From positions 62,001 to 126,000 of the forward strand of contig JAHBTJ010000002.1 of assembly GCA_019638595.1 (NCBI GenBank): a stretch of 64,000 nucleotides of DNA, given 5' to 3'. A model generated the notes under the pieces. The model was not told the origin of the DNA, searched no databases, and was given only the letters and a program-made list of their open reading frames with translations. Each line of letters opens with the position of its first letter. Within the stretch, counting starts at the first letter, position 1. The position numbers and the translations under genes were made by a program. The stretch comes from Chitinophagaceae bacterium (lineage in GTDB: Bacteria > Bacteroidota > Bacteroidia > Chitinophagales > Chitinophagaceae). Shown piece by piece: positions 42,420-52,274 of the stretch.

Positions 42420-44252
42420 ATGCGTTTAGATTTGTTTACAATGAGCCGGCTACGCTGCTTTACAGGGTTGTTGTTTTGCCTGGTGCTTTCCGTGTATGCT
42501 ACAGCACAGCAAAAATACAGGCTGCAATATATAATTGTAGACAAAGATACCGCCTTCAGTCCTCAATTATTAGGTTTACAAAATGAGTTCAGTGATCAGC
42601 AGGCTTGTCGCCGTTATGTAGAAGAAATACCTAAGTATCTTCAACCAAAGGGATATATAACGGCTTCGGTTGATAGTGTACTGTATGATTCGCTGTCGGC
42701 AAATGCCTGGCTGTATATAGGCAGGTTGTACCGCTGGGAAGGCTTTAATACAGACAGTGCTGATGGTAAAATGCTGTCTGCCATTGGCTGGAATGATAAG
42801 GCCGTAAAGAAAGCAGGGGTTGATTTTGACATGCTGAAATACTGGCAAAACCGGATGCTCAATTACTACGAAAACAACGGGTATCCTTTTGCAAAAGTGA
42901 GTTTGGATAGTTTTACCATTGATAATGGCAGCATTTATACCCGCCTTATAACTAATAAGGGGCCTGCCTATAAAATAGATAGTATACGCGTATACGGCAA
43001 GGCAAAAATTTCTAATTATTTTTTGCAACGTTATTTAGGCATTGAAAACGGGTCGCCCTACAAAAGAGACAGGCTTAACCTCGTTAGCCAGCGCCTGCTG
43101 GAGCTGCCCTACCTTAAGGAAACCAAAGAATGGGATATTACCATGACTGGTACCGGGTCGGTGCTGAACCTTTATATTGACCCTAAACAAAGCAGCCAGG
43201 CGGATGTGCTGGTGGGGTTTCTTCCTGCTACCAATGAGCCGGGCAGAACAAAGCTGCAACTGACCGGCGAGGCAAATATCAATTTAAAAAATGCTTTGGG
43301 CGGAGGCGAAACCATTGCCGTAAACTGGCAGCAGATACAGGTGAAATCTCCCCGCCTGCATTTATTGTTTGAACAACCTTACATTTTCAATACGCCTTTT
43401 GGCATTGATTTTAATTTTGATCTGCTGAAAAAAGACAGCTCTTTCCTTAATCTTAACGCGCAATTTGGGGTACAATACCTAACATCCGGCAGGCAAAATG
43501 CCAAAGTATTCATTCAAACTTTTTTTACCAACGTGCTGCCGGGAGGTATTGATACGGCATTGATAAAATCGTCAAAGCGGCTGCCTTCCTTTATTGATGT
43601 AACTACAACCAACCTTGGTTTGAGCTACCGGTTCAATAATACAGATTACCGGTTTAACCCGCGAAGGGGGAACGAACTTACTGTTACTTCTACGGCAGGT
43701 ATACGTAAAATAAAGCCAAACAACGCTATTATCAATCTAAAAAAAGACCCTTCGGGCAACGATTTTGATTATGCGTCGTTATATGATACGCTTGATTTGC
43801 GTACATACGTGCTACGCCTTGTTTTTTCAGGCGCGCACTATTTCAGGACCGGCAAACAGGCTGTACTTAAAACCGCTTTGAACGGCGGTTGGCTGCTTAC
43901 CCCTAATATGTTCAGGAATGAAATGTTCCAGGTAGGAGGGTACAGGTTGCTGCGTGGTTTTGATGAAGAAAGTATTTATGCTGGCAGCTATGCGGTATTA
44001 ACGGCTGAGTACAGGCTTTTCATTGGGCTTAATTCGTACTTTTTTGGTTTTGCCGATGCGGGCCTGGCAGGCGATAAATCGTATACCGCTTTAAGTAAAA
44101 AAACGCAAAGCTATTTGGGGCTGGGACTGGGGATGGCGTTTGAAACAAAAGCGGGAATTTTTAATGTAAGTTATGCGGTAGGAAAACGGGAGGATGTTCC
44201 CCTCAATTTCCGGCAGGCCAAGATACATTTTGGATTGGTAAGCCTGTTTTAG
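42420..44252 (+). CDS. Omp85-family outer-membrane protein (BamA/TamA-like)
   Basis: The 610-residue product has a signal peptide ending ATAQQ; an alternative ATG at 42441 also fits. POTRA-like repeats run from about 60 to 270 (MLNYYENNGYPFAKVSLDSF, YKIDSIRVYGKAKISNYFL). A C-terminal barrel follows from about 290, with the Omp85 signature loop GGYRLLRGFDEESIYAGSYA. The last strand is KIHFGLVSLF, ending in Phe as expected for barrel insertion. It probably inserts or translocates proteins or lipids at the outer membrane; its exact client is unknown. It is divergent from hemW. Confidence 0.9.
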   Translation: MRLDLFTMSRLRCFTGLLFCLVLSVYATAQQKYRLQYIIVDKDTAFSPQLLGLQNEFSDQQACRRYVEEIPKYLQPKGYITASVDSVLYDSLSANAWLYIGRLYRWEGFNTDSADGKMLSAIGWNDKAVKKAGVDFDMLKYWQNRMLNYYENNGYPFAKVSLDSFTIDNGSIYTRLITNKGPAYKIDSIRVYGKAKISNYFLQRYLGIENGSPYKRDRLNLVSQRLLELPYLKETKEWDITMTGTGSVLNLYIDPKQSSQADVLVGFLPATNEPGRTKLQLTGEANINLKNALGGGETIAVNWQQIQVKSPRLHLLFEQPYIFNTPFGIDFNFDLLKKDSSFLNLNAQFGVQYLTSGRQNAKVFIQTFFTNVLPGGIDTALIKSSKRLPSFIDVTTTNLGLSYRFNNTDYRFNPRRGNELTVTSTAGIRKIKPNNAIINLKKDPSGNDFDYASLYDTLDLRTYVLRLVFSGAHYFRTGKQAVLKTALNGGWLLTPNMFRNEMFQVGGYRLLRGFDEESIYAGSYAVLTAEYRLFIGLNSYFFGFADAGLAGDKSYTALSKKTQSYLGLGLGMAFETKAGIFNVSYAVGKREDVPLNFRQAKIHFGLVSLF

Positions 44253-44277
44253 TGATAATGCTTTTGGAAGGTGTGAT

Positions 44278-45333
44278 ATGATTCAGATAATTTTGCACCA
44301 ATTAAACTTCTTTGCGTTGAAAAGAATCGTTTTTTTGTTACTGGTTTTAACAGGTTATGTATGCCCGGTGGTTGCCCAGGACGATTCTTTGATCCAGCAA
44401 ATACCGCCGCCGGCCGAAATACCGGCGGATACCGACACGGCTTTACCTAAGCCCGTAAAAAAGCCGGCACCGGTTATTAAAAAAGTGAAAGCCGATACGC
44501 TGGCGCCGGCTGCTGTAGCCGATTCAGCAGCAACGCCGGTTAAAAAAGACAGTGTGGCGGCAGTTGTTTCAAATCCCGGCAACGCGTACGGCGATTTTGC
44601 ATCGGCATATATTGCCGGGCACCCATGGCTGGCCACCGGCTCCGATACCATCAGCATGCCATCTACCCGTTACGATCCGCAGGACAAGGACTGGTTGTTT
44701 TATGGCATTTGCGGTATTGTGTTCTTTTTAGGTATCCTGCGTATAGGGTTTCCAAAATACTTTCAGGATGTTTTTGTTTTATTCTGGAGGTCCGCTTTCA
44801 GGCAAAAGCAAATAAGAGATCAATTGCAACAGGCGGGAATGACCACCCTGCTGTTCAATATTTTCTTTGTTTGCAGCGCCGCAGTATTCCTTTACTTGCT
44901 GGTTTATTATATAAACGGCACTGTGTCCGAACCCTGGCTGCTGTTTCTTATATGCTTCGTGGGTATAGCGGTGCTGTACATCTGCAAATACTTTATTTTG
45001 AAGCTGGCCGGCTGGATGTTTGGCCAGGAAGAGATAACGAACGGATATATTTTTATAGTATTCCTTATTAATAAGGTGATGGGGGTTTTGTTAATTCCGT
45101 TTATACTGATATTAGCTTTTTCCGATGCCGGAATAAAGCAGGTTGCGTTTACCGTTTCTGTTATTCTTGTAATTTTTTTATTGCTTTACCGGTTCATCCT
45201 TTCTTTTACAAGCTTACGTAACGAACTAAAAATTAGTGGCTTACACTTGCTATTGTATGTTTGCGGGTTTGAAATCATTCCTGTTTTGGTGATTTACAAG
45301 GGGTTGTTGCAATTGTTTGAAAGAAGTTCGTAA
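44278..45333 (+). CDS. DUF4271 integral membrane protein
   Basis: The 351-residue protein has a signal-like N-terminal hydrophobic segment (RIVFLLLVLTGYVCPVVAQ) and a Pro/Ala-rich periplasmic linker (about 40-105). At least six membrane spans follow from about 135 (GICGIVFFLGILRIGF, LLFNIFFVCSAAVFLYLLVY, LLFLICFVGIAVLYICKYF). This is the DUF4271 layout, regularly found just before hemD in Bacteroidota. Function is unknown. The promoter of hemD overlaps its end. Confidence 0.87.
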   Translation: MIQIILHQLNFFALKRIVFLLLVLTGYVCPVVAQDDSLIQQIPPPAEIPADTDTALPKPVKKPAPVIKKVKADTLAPAAVADSAATPVKKDSVAAVVSNPGNAYGDFASAYIAGHPWLATGSDTISMPSTRYDPQDKDWLFYGICGIVFFLGILRIGFPKYFQDVFVLFWRSAFRQKQIRDQLQQAGMTTLLFNIFFVCSAAVFLYLLVYYINGTVSEPWLLFLICFVGIAVLYICKYFILKLAGWMFGQEEITNGYIFIVFLINKVMGVLLIPFILILAFSDAGIKQVAFTVSVILVIFLLLYRFILSFTSLRNELKISGLHLLLYVCGFEIIPVLVIYKGLLQLFERSS

Positions 45334-45338
45334 CTTTG
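45331..45338 (+). promoter_or_regulatory. -7 promoter element of hemD inside the end of the DUF4271 gene
   Basis: TAACTTTG matches TAnnTTTG, with TTG at 45307-45309 at about the -33 spacing. It supports the hemD start at 45386 rather than 45317. Confidence 0.55.
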
Positions 45339-45385
45339 CAAAACCATTGCCAAGTAAAGATAAACATATAGAAAAATTGGATAAG

Positions 45386-46165
45386 ATGGCTGGAAACAAT
45401 GCAAGTACCTGTACCACCCCCAAAATTCTGATTACCCAACCACGACCAGATTCTGACAAGTCGCCCTACTTTGAACTGGCAAGGAAGTACAGTGTTGAGT
45501 TAGAGTTTTTCCCTTTTATACGTTTAGAGGGCATACCCTCAAAAGAATTTCGCAAGCAAAAGATAGATATAGCGCTGTATAGCGCTGTAATATTTACCAG
45601 CAGGCATGCCATTGATCATTTTTTTCGCACCTGCGAGGAAATGAAAGTATCCGTATCGCAGGATACCAAATATTTCTGTATTACCGAAGCGGTTGCCCTT
45701 TACCTGCAAAAATTTATTTTGTACAGGAAACGTAAGGTGTTTTATGGGGCGGATGGCACTAACAAGAGCTTGTTTGATGTAATCAATAAGCACAAGGAAA
45801 ATGAAAAGTTTCTTTATCCTTGCTCCGAAAATCAGCAGGACAACGAAATCATCAACTGGTTGAAAACAAATAAATGCGAGTTTGCCACTCCTTTTATGTA
45901 CAGAACCATCAGTAATGATGTAAAGCATATACTTACCAAAACCGAATACGAAGTAATATGCTTTTTTACGCCAAGCGGTGTTAAAAGTTTGCTTGAAAAT
46001 TTTCCACGCTATAAGCAAAACGGTACCAAAATTGGTGCGTTTGGTAATAATACCTCCAAAGCTATCGAAGAAGCCGGGTTAACTTTACATATCAAAGCCC
46101 CCGCTCCTGAAACACCTTCAATGGTAGCCGCTCTCGAAAAATATTTCAATTCCGGCAAAAAATAA
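45386..46165 (+). CDS. hemD: Uroporphyrinogen-III synthase
   Basis: The frame opens at 45317, inside the previous gene, but the ATG at 45386 (MAGNNASTCTTPKILITQPR) fits the family and lies downstream of the promoter element. The 259-residue product shows the HemD fold segments KILITQPRPDSDK, VIFTSRHAIDHFF, FCITEAVALYL, ICFFTPSGVKSLLENF and KIGAFGNNTSKAIEEAGL. It closes hydroxymethylbilane to uroporphyrinogen III. The pairing with DUF4271 and the nearby hemW fit a haem theme. Confidence 0.9.
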   Translation: MAGNNASTCTTPKILITQPRPDSDKSPYFELARKYSVELEFFPFIRLEGIPSKEFRKQKIDIALYSAVIFTSRHAIDHFFRTCEEMKVSVSQDTKYFCITEAVALYLQKFILYRKRKVFYGADGTNKSLFDVINKHKENEKFLYPCSENQQDNEIINWLKTNKCEFATPFMYRTISNDVKHILTKTEYEVICFFTPSGVKSLLENFPRYKQNGTKIGAFGNNTSKAIEEAGLTLHIKAPAPETPSMVAALEKYFNSGKK

Positions 46166-46186
46166 ATATTCCCCGAACTTCGCTGT

Positions 46187-48241
46187 ATGGCTGATCATTC
46201 CAATCATCTCATCGGCGAAACAAGTCCTTACCTGCTGCAACATGCCCATAACCCGGTACAATGGTACCCGTGGGGAGAAAAAGCGCTTGCAAAAGCGGTT
46301 GAAGAAGACAAACCCATATTGGTAAGCATTGGATATGCTGCCTGCCATTGGTGTCATGTAATGGAAAAGGAAAGTTTTGAAGATGAAGAAACGGCAGCCA
46401 TGATGAATGAGCATTTTATCAACATCAAAATTGACCGTGAAGAAAGACCGGATCTTGATCATATTTACATGAACGCGGTACAAACCATGACTGGTAGCGG
46501 GGGATGGCCGCTGAACGTATTTCTCACTCCCCGGCGAAAACCCTTTTACGGGGGTACGTATTATCCGCCTGCTCCCGCTTTTAACAGGCCTTCGTGGAAA
46601 CAGGTGTTGCAGGGTGTAATAAATGCGTATTACGAAAAAAGAGACCAGTTGGAAAAGCAGGCCGAAAACCTTACCGCACAAATTGTGCAGTCGGGAAATT
46701 TCGGTATTTCAAACCAGCCTCAAACTGAAATAGCACAGGCGGATATAGAGAATGCCTACCGCAACGCCATGGCGTCTGCCGATAAAGTGATGGGGGGCTT
46801 TGGAGCAGCTCCCAAGTTTCCGCAAACCTTTACCATTTTGTTTTTGTTAAGATACTTTTACTATACACATAATGAGGAGGCGCGTGCACAGGCCACGCTC
46901 AGCCTGAACAGTATGATACATGGCGGTATTTACGACCAGGTAGGCGGTGGTTTTGCACGATACTCGACAGACGGGGAATGGCTGGCGCCACATTTTGAAA
47001 AAATGCTGTATGATAATGCGTTGCTGCTGTCGGCCATGTGCGAGGCCTGGCAGGTAACGCACGACCGGTTGTATGCAAAAACGGTTGCCCAAACTATGGA
47101 TTTCGTAGAACGGGAGTTGATGAGTGACGAAGCCGGTTTTTTTTCCGCGCTTGATGCAGACAGCGAAGGAGTGGAAGGAAAGTATTATGTATGGAGTAAA
47201 CAGGAGGTAGAACAGCTATTGGGAGATGACGCCTCTTTTTTTTGCGCGTATTATGATATAAGTGAGCATGGCAACTGGGAAGGAAAAAATATATTAAGGG
47301 TTATACAGCCCCTGCAGGCATTTTCAGCCGGTTACGGATTGAGCATTGAAAAGGCAGAAGAGATAATAACGAGATGTTCGGCAAAATTGCTGGAAGAAAG
47401 ACGCAAACGGGTGCCGCCGGGTTTGGATGATAAAATTTTATTAGGCTGGAATGCCCTGATGAATACTGCATGCAGCAAAGCGTTCGCAGCTTTTGGCAAT
47501 GAACAGTACAGGCAGCTTGCCGTGCGCAACATGGATTTCCTGCTTAAAAATTTTTTTGATGAAGGTAACAGGGAGTGGAAACATGGTTATAAGAATGGTA
47601 TTGCCACGAATCCGGCTTTCCTGGATGATTATGCCCATCTTATCCAGGCATTGATCCATTTACAGGAAATTACGGGAAATACCGGGTACCTGTTAAAGGC
47701 AAAGCAGCTTTCGGAATGGGTAATTGACAGGTTTACGGATGAGGAATCGGGCTTGTTTTTTTACACGCACCGCAACCAGCAGGATGTTATTATCCGTATT
47801 AAAGAAATATATGATGGAGCCACTGCCTCGGGCAATGCAACAATGGCTTGGAATTTGTTATACCTGTCGTTGATTTTTGATAACAGTGCTTTCAAAAGTA
47901 AGGCAGGCAGGATGGTTACATCGCTTGCGGCTGTTGTCAGCAGGTATCCAACTTCCTTTGGTATGTGGGCAATGGTAATGCAGGGGATATATTATGGAAA
48001 GAATGAGATAGCTATTGTAGGAGACAGATATAATGAAATTCTTTCAGATGTGTTGGCTTGTTATATACCAGACAGGGTAATACAGTCCTCATTAGCCAAT
48101 AATGAAACCTTTCCTTTGCTTGCAGGTCGCTATGTGGCAAATCAAACCAATATCTATTTATGCCGCGATTTTTCGTGCAAAAAACCGGTTCAAAATGCGG
48201 TAGAATTAACGCAACTTATTGATCAGGAGAGGAAAAGATAA
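46187..48241 (+). CDS. YyaL/SPATA20-type thioredoxin-domain protein
   Basis: The 684-residue product has an N-terminal DUF255 thioredoxin-like domain with the hallmark [35 protein letters not shown] (C-x2-C) and [19 protein letters not shown]. An alpha/alpha-barrel of AGE/N-acyl-glucosamine-epimerase type follows ([53 protein letters not shown]). The family is conserved from bacteria to mammals and its biochemical role is unclear. The length is normal and the gene is intact. Confidence 0.92.
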   Translation: MADHSNHLIGETSPYLLQHAHNPVQWYPWGEKALAKAVEEDKPILVSIGYAACHWCHVMEKESFEDEETAAMMNEHFINIKIDREERPDLDHIYMNAVQTMTGSGGWPLNVFLTPRRKPFYGGTYYPPAPAFNRPSWKQVLQGVINAYYEKRDQLEKQAENLTAQIVQSGNFGISNQPQTEIAQADIENAYRNAMASADKVMGGFGAAPKFPQTFTILFLLRYFYYTHNEEARAQATLSLNSMIHGGIYDQVGGGFARYSTDGEWLAPHFEKMLYDNALLLSAMCEAWQVTHDRLYAKTVAQTMDFVERELMSDEAGFFSALDADSEGVEGKYYVWSKQEVEQLLGDDASFFCAYYDISEHGNWEGKNILRVIQPLQAFSAGYGLSIEKAEEIITRCSAKLLEERRKRVPPGLDDKILLGWNALMNTACSKAFAAFGNEQYRQLAVRNMDFLLKNFFDEGNREWKHGYKNGIATNPAFLDDYAHLIQALIHLQEITGNTGYLLKAKQLSEWVIDRFTDEESGLFFYTHRNQQDVIIRIKEIYDGATASGNATMAWNLLYLSLIFDNSAFKSKAGRMVTSLAAVVSRYPTSFGMWAMVMQGIYYGKNEIAIVGDRYNEILSDVLACYIPDRVIQSSLANNETFPLLAGRYVANQTNIYLCRDFSCKKPVQNAVELTQLIDQERKR

Positions 48242-48369
48242 AGGAATAAAAGCACAATAACTTAGGCGTAGTGCCGTTTATATTACCTGTGTTTAATTGG
48301 GAATTTGCTCCCGGACGCTAAAAAAAATATAATATTATTTGTCCGGAAAATTTAAATAAATATTTCATC

Positions 48370-48377
48370 TATATTTG
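48370..48377 (+). promoter_or_regulatory. Putative -7 element of the gldKLMN operon
   Basis: TATATTTG matches TAnnTTTG, 26 bp before the gldK ATG. The -33 region is not clear. ATTTGTCC occurs twice here, 36 bp apart, and might be a regulatory site. Confidence 0.45.
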
Positions 48378-48402
48378 TCCATATACCCTTTAAGCTATTT
48401 GT

Positions 48403-49692
48403 ATGAAAATGAAAAGCCTCTTTATCAACGTTGTTGTAGTTGCTTCTCTGGCTCTTGTGTTTGCCAGTTGCGGCAAGTTGAAGTCCTCTAAAGGGAGCAG
48501 TTTACCAAAGGATGGTCAATTACACGGAGTAGCGCCGGGTGGAAGATATACGCTTCCTAAACCCCCGGGCATGGTGTACATTCCCCAGGGAACTTTCCAT
48601 ATGGGACCCAGCGACGAAGATATCAACTATGCGTTTACTGCGCGCAACAAGCAAATTACCATCAGCGGTTTCTGGATGGATGCCACAGAGATCACCAATA
48701 ATGAATACCGCCAGTTTGTAAACTGGGTACGCGATTCAATTGCAGGTGATAAACTGGGGTATAAAGCCAAAGACGGGAACAGCCTCGACTGGAAAAAGAT
48801 CCAGACCATTAAATGGGGAGATCCCAAAACCATGGAGCAACTGGATGCTATGATCGTTTCGCCTGATAACCGCATTTTTGGTAAAAAGGAGATGGATGCC
48901 GCTAAGCTTATCTATCACTCAGAAACTTTCGACTATAAAGAGGCTGCAAGAAAAGAAAATGCCACACAACCCCGTTCAAAGTTCATAGCGAAGAAAGATA
49001 TACCTATTTATCCTGACACGTTGGTTTGGATCAGGGACTTTTCTTACTCCTACAATGAACCTATGTCTAAAAGATATTTCTCTCATCCTGCATTTGGGAA
49101 CTACCCTGTAGTAGGTGTAAACTGGAAACAGGCAGTTGCTTTCTGCGAATGGAGAACCCAATACCTGAACAGCTTCCTTGAGTCACAAAAAAGAGCGCAG
49201 GAATCAGATTTCAGGTTGCCGACAGAAGCAGAATGGGAATACGCAGCCCGTGGCGGACGCTCGCAGGCGCCTTACCCCTGGGGTGGTTATTACCTGAGGA
49301 ACAAGAAAGGATGCTTGCTGGCTAACTTTAAGCCCGGACGCGGTAACTACGCTGAAGATGGCGGATTGTACCCGGTACGTGCCGATGCTTACTGGCCTAA
49401 CGACTTTGGTTTATATAATATGGCAGGCAATGTTGCCGAATGGACTTCATCATTCTATTACGAAGGCGCTTACAACTTTCAGCACGACATGAACCCTGAT
49501 ATTCGCTGGAATGCTAAAGACAGTGATCCTCCCCGCATGAAACGTAAGGTTTTACGTGGTGGCAGTTGGAAAGATGTGGGTCACTTCCTTCAGGTTAGCA
49601 CCCGTACTTACGAATACCAGGATACAGCGAAATCCTACATCGGGTTCCGTTGTGTGATCGATCTTCCGCCATCAAGCAAGCGCACCAAATAA
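48403..49692 (+). CDS. gldK: GldK, type IX secretion/gliding lipoprotein
   Basis: The 429-residue product has a lipoprotein signal (ALVFASC, Cys about 23) and an FGE/sulfatase-modifying-factor fold typical of GldK/PorK: PPGMVYIPQGTFHMGPSDED, DATEITNNEYRQFV, GVNWKQAVAFCEWR, RLPTEAEWEYAARGG, AGNVAEWTSSFYYEGAY and GFRCVID. GldK forms the periplasmic ring with GldN beneath the outer membrane. It is the first gene of gldKLMN, and the genes are in canonical order. Confidence 0.97.
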   Translation: MKMKSLFINVVVVASLALVFASCGKLKSSKGSSLPKDGQLHGVAPGGRYTLPKPPGMVYIPQGTFHMGPSDEDINYAFTARNKQITISGFWMDATEITNNEYRQFVNWVRDSIAGDKLGYKAKDGNSLDWKKIQTIKWGDPKTMEQLDAMIVSPDNRIFGKKEMDAAKLIYHSETFDYKEAARKENATQPRSKFIAKKDIPIYPDTLVWIRDFSYSYNEPMSKRYFSHPAFGNYPVVGVNWKQAVAFCEWRTQYLNSFLESQKRAQESDFRLPTEAEWEYAARGGRSQAPYPWGGYYLRNKKGCLLANFKPGRGNYAEDGGLYPVRADAYWPNDFGLYNMAGNVAEWTSSFYYEGAYNFQHDMNPDIRWNAKDSDPPRMKRKVLRGGSWKDVGHFLQVSTRTYEYQDTAKSYIGFRCVIDLPPSSKRTK

Positions 49693-49860
49693 AGCCGGAG
49701 GCGATCCCTGTTTATTGCGTATTTAATTGAAATTAATTAACAGTATATCTGAAACTAATTATGCTTTGTGAAGTGTATAATACTTGACACGGCATGATCA
49801 TTACCTTTTGAAATCTAAAACAGAAAAACCCTATTCAAAAAAACAAAAATTCTCTTCTTT

Positions 49861-50625
49861 ATGGCAGGCACAAACAAATCCACCGAAAGACTCGTTAACG
49901 TATTAGTGTGCGTGGGCGCAGCAGTCGTTATCTTTGGCGCATGGGCTAAGATCTTACACAAATCGTTCGCCGATATCATGCTCACTGTAGGTCTTTTAAC
50001 AGAGGCGGTGATCTTCTTAATTTACGCGTTCTTACCCCCTCCCGGTGGAGAAATGAAAGAAATCGCGGAATCTCTTAAAGGCGGCGTTGGCGTTTCCGGC
50101 GGAAATCCTGCATTAGCCTCTATGGATAAAATGTTACAGGATGCAGCTATTAACCCTGCAAACCTGCAGCGTTTGGGCGAAAACTTCGGCAAATTGGGCA
50201 TTACCGTTGAAAAAATGTCGAACATAGCCGATATAACCGCTGCTACTGCCGACTATACACAAAAAACCAAGGAAGCAACCAGCGCCCTGGTACAGGTTAA
50301 AGATGCTTATGCCGGTGCAGCCAGCACAGCCAAAAGCTTTAATGACGCTGCTGAAACCAGCAAACAGTTCCACGACCAGGTGCAAACGCTTACTAAAAAC
50401 TTATCTTCTTTAAATACTATTTACGAACTGGAATTACAGGATACCAACAACCACCTGAAAGCTATGAACGGCTTTTACAGCAACCTGGTGCAGGCTTCGC
50501 AAAGCATGCAGGGCAGCGTAGATGACGCCAAGAAAGCTCAGGAGCAAATTGGCTTGTTGGCTAAAAACCTGGGCAGCCTGAATAATGTATATGGTAATAT
50601 GCTGGCTGCAATGCAGGGCAGATAA
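49861..50625 (+). CDS. gldL: GldL, type IX secretion motor protein
   Basis: The 254-residue product begins with two membrane helices (about 8-28 and 33-55; LVNVLVCVGAAVVIFGAWAK, IMLTVGLLTEAVIFLIYAFL). The Glu in the second helix is the expected ion-path residue of the GldLM proton motor. A long cytoplasmic coiled-coil region follows. GldL is the stator-like partner of GldM. It lies 168 bp after gldK, a gap with no gene. Confidence 0.96.
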   Translation: MAGTNKSTERLVNVLVCVGAAVVIFGAWAKILHKSFADIMLTVGLLTEAVIFLIYAFLPPPGGEMKEIAESLKGGVGVSGGNPALASMDKMLQDAAINPANLQRLGENFGKLGITVEKMSNIADITAATADYTQKTKEATSALVQVKDAYAGAASTAKSFNDAAETSKQFHDQVQTLTKNLSSLNTIYELELQDTNNHLKAMNGFYSNLVQASQSMQGSVDDAKKAQEQIGLLAKNLGSLNNVYGNMLAAMQGR

Positions 50626-50703
50626 TTAAAACCATCTGCGGAGCGCGGAGCGCTCTAATGTAATTAACCCTTGATTTGTAAATATATTAAATCCTGAAAA
50701 ATC

Positions 50704-52224
50704 ATGGCACTACCTAAAGAGCCACGGCAGAAGATGATCAACATGATGTATTTGGTGCTTACAGCATTGCTGGCACTGAACGTGTCTGCCGAGATCATCA
50801 ATGCCTTTAAAACAGTTGATAACAGCCTGGTAAAATCGAACACCACGCTGGCGGCATCAACCAATGAAATATATAATAACTTCCAGTCAAGCCTTGAAGA
50901 TCCAAAGACCCGCGACAAAGCGGCCATATGGAAGCCCAAAGCTGACCAGGTTAAGTCTTTGTCGGATAATTTGATCTCCTATATTGAAGGCTTAAAAGCA
51001 AAACTGAAGGAAGAAGCAAAATACAACGAAGAAACAGGAGCAGGCATTGATAACCTGGATGCTGCTACCCGTTTAATGGATACCCAAGGCGAGGGAGATA
51101 AATTACGCATTGCCCTGGAGGATTACCGGAAAAATATTTTGGCAATAGACCCGGATATAGCTAAGGAGTTTGAGTCTTCTTTGCCTGTGAATGCAGAAAA
51201 ACCAAAATCTGCTACCGGGAAAGATGACGCCAATGTTTCATGGACAAACGCCTATTTCCACATGACGCCTACCATTGCAGCTATGACGATCCTGAGCAAA
51301 TTTCAGAATGATGTAAAAAATTCTGAAAACAAAGTAGCTGGCTATCTGTTCGAAAAGATTGGAGGAGTAGTGTTTAAACTGGATAAGTTTGAACCAATGG
51401 TGGCTACAAGTTCTACCTATTTAATGCCAGGTGAGCAACTCGAGTTAAAAGCCGGATTAGGAGCTTTCAATTCTAGCGTAAAACCTGAGGTTCTTATAAA
51501 TGGCAAATCAGTAAGTGTTAACGACAATGGTGTTGCCGAAATAAAAATGCCAGCAGGTGGTTCTGGCACCCACAAGGTGAATGTTGAGATCAAATATCTT
51601 GATCCCAATACGGGAGAAGCGAAAGTTGCTCCTAAAACTATTGAATACACTGTTGGGCAACCTTCCGGTGTAGCGGTAATGGCCGATAAAATGAATGTAT
51701 TATATGTTGGTGTTGATAACCCGTTGACTATTACTGCCGGAGCCGGAAGTGAAAAAGTAAATGCTTCTATTAGTAATGGCAGCGTTAGCAAAGCAGGTGG
51801 AAGCAAATATATTGCGAAACCAAAAGAGCCAGGTACTGCAGACGTTAATGTTATGGTTGATGGTAAATCAGCAGGTAAAGTATCTTTCCGGGTAAAATAT
51901 TTGCCTCCACCAACAGCTATGGTAGGTACATTTGAAACCGGGCAGGTTCCTACTGCTCAGTTTAAAGCAATGGGCGGGGTTAGAGCAGTATTGCAAAACT
52001 CCGAGTTTGAAGCGAATTATTCAGTAGTTAGCTATACGATAGCAGATCTGAGTTCGCCAGATTACAATCCTATTACTAATAATGGACCTGTATGGACAGG
52101 AGCCGCGCAGACTTTGGTTAACAATCTTAAACCCGGCAGAGGCGTATATATTGATAATATTAAGGCTAAAGGACCTGATGGGCGAGTGATTTCTTTAAAA
52201 TCTATGTCCTTTATCCTGAGATAA
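50704..52224 (+). CDS. gldM: GldM, type IX secretion rotor/spanning protein
   Basis: The 506-residue product has the typical start MALPKEPRQKMINMMYLVLT, one membrane helix (about 12-35, LVLTALLALNVSAEIINAF) and a long periplasmic arm made of helical then repeated beta domains (about 220-506). The C-terminal domain contains ARVHTPF-free, Ig-like strands such as GSGTHKVNVEIKYL. It links the inner-membrane motor with the GldKN ring. No internal damage is seen. Confidence 0.95.
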   Translation: MALPKEPRQKMINMMYLVLTALLALNVSAEIINAFKTVDNSLVKSNTTLAASTNEIYNNFQSSLEDPKTRDKAAIWKPKADQVKSLSDNLISYIEGLKAKLKEEAKYNEETGAGIDNLDAATRLMDTQGEGDKLRIALEDYRKNILAIDPDIAKEFESSLPVNAEKPKSATGKDDANVSWTNAYFHMTPTIAAMTILSKFQNDVKNSENKVAGYLFEKIGGVVFKLDKFEPMVATSSTYLMPGEQLELKAGLGAFNSSVKPEVLINGKSVSVNDNGVAEIKMPAGGSGTHKVNVEIKYLDPNTGEAKVAPKTIEYTVGQPSGVAVMADKMNVLYVGVDNPLTITAGAGSEKVNASISNGSVSKAGGSKYIAKPKEPGTADVNVMVDGKSAGKVSFRVKYLPPPTAMVGTFETGQVPTAQFKAMGGVRAVLQNSEFEANYSVVSYTIADLSSPDYNPITNNGPVWTGAAQTLVNNLKPGRGVYIDNIKAKGPDGRVISLKSMSFILR

Positions 52225-52274
52225 TAAACATTTTGAGGTAGCGTTTAATTTATATTGACTATAACACTTTTGAC

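Noticed and set aside
42392-42544. Longer N-terminus for hemW
   Set aside because: It overlaps the divergent Omp85 gene and adds residues not seen in HemW; the TTG at 42391 gives the canonical start.
45317-45385. Upstream start for hemD inside the DUF4271 gene
   Set aside because: A promoter element lies at 45331-45338, inside that extension, and the family begins near the ATG at 45386.
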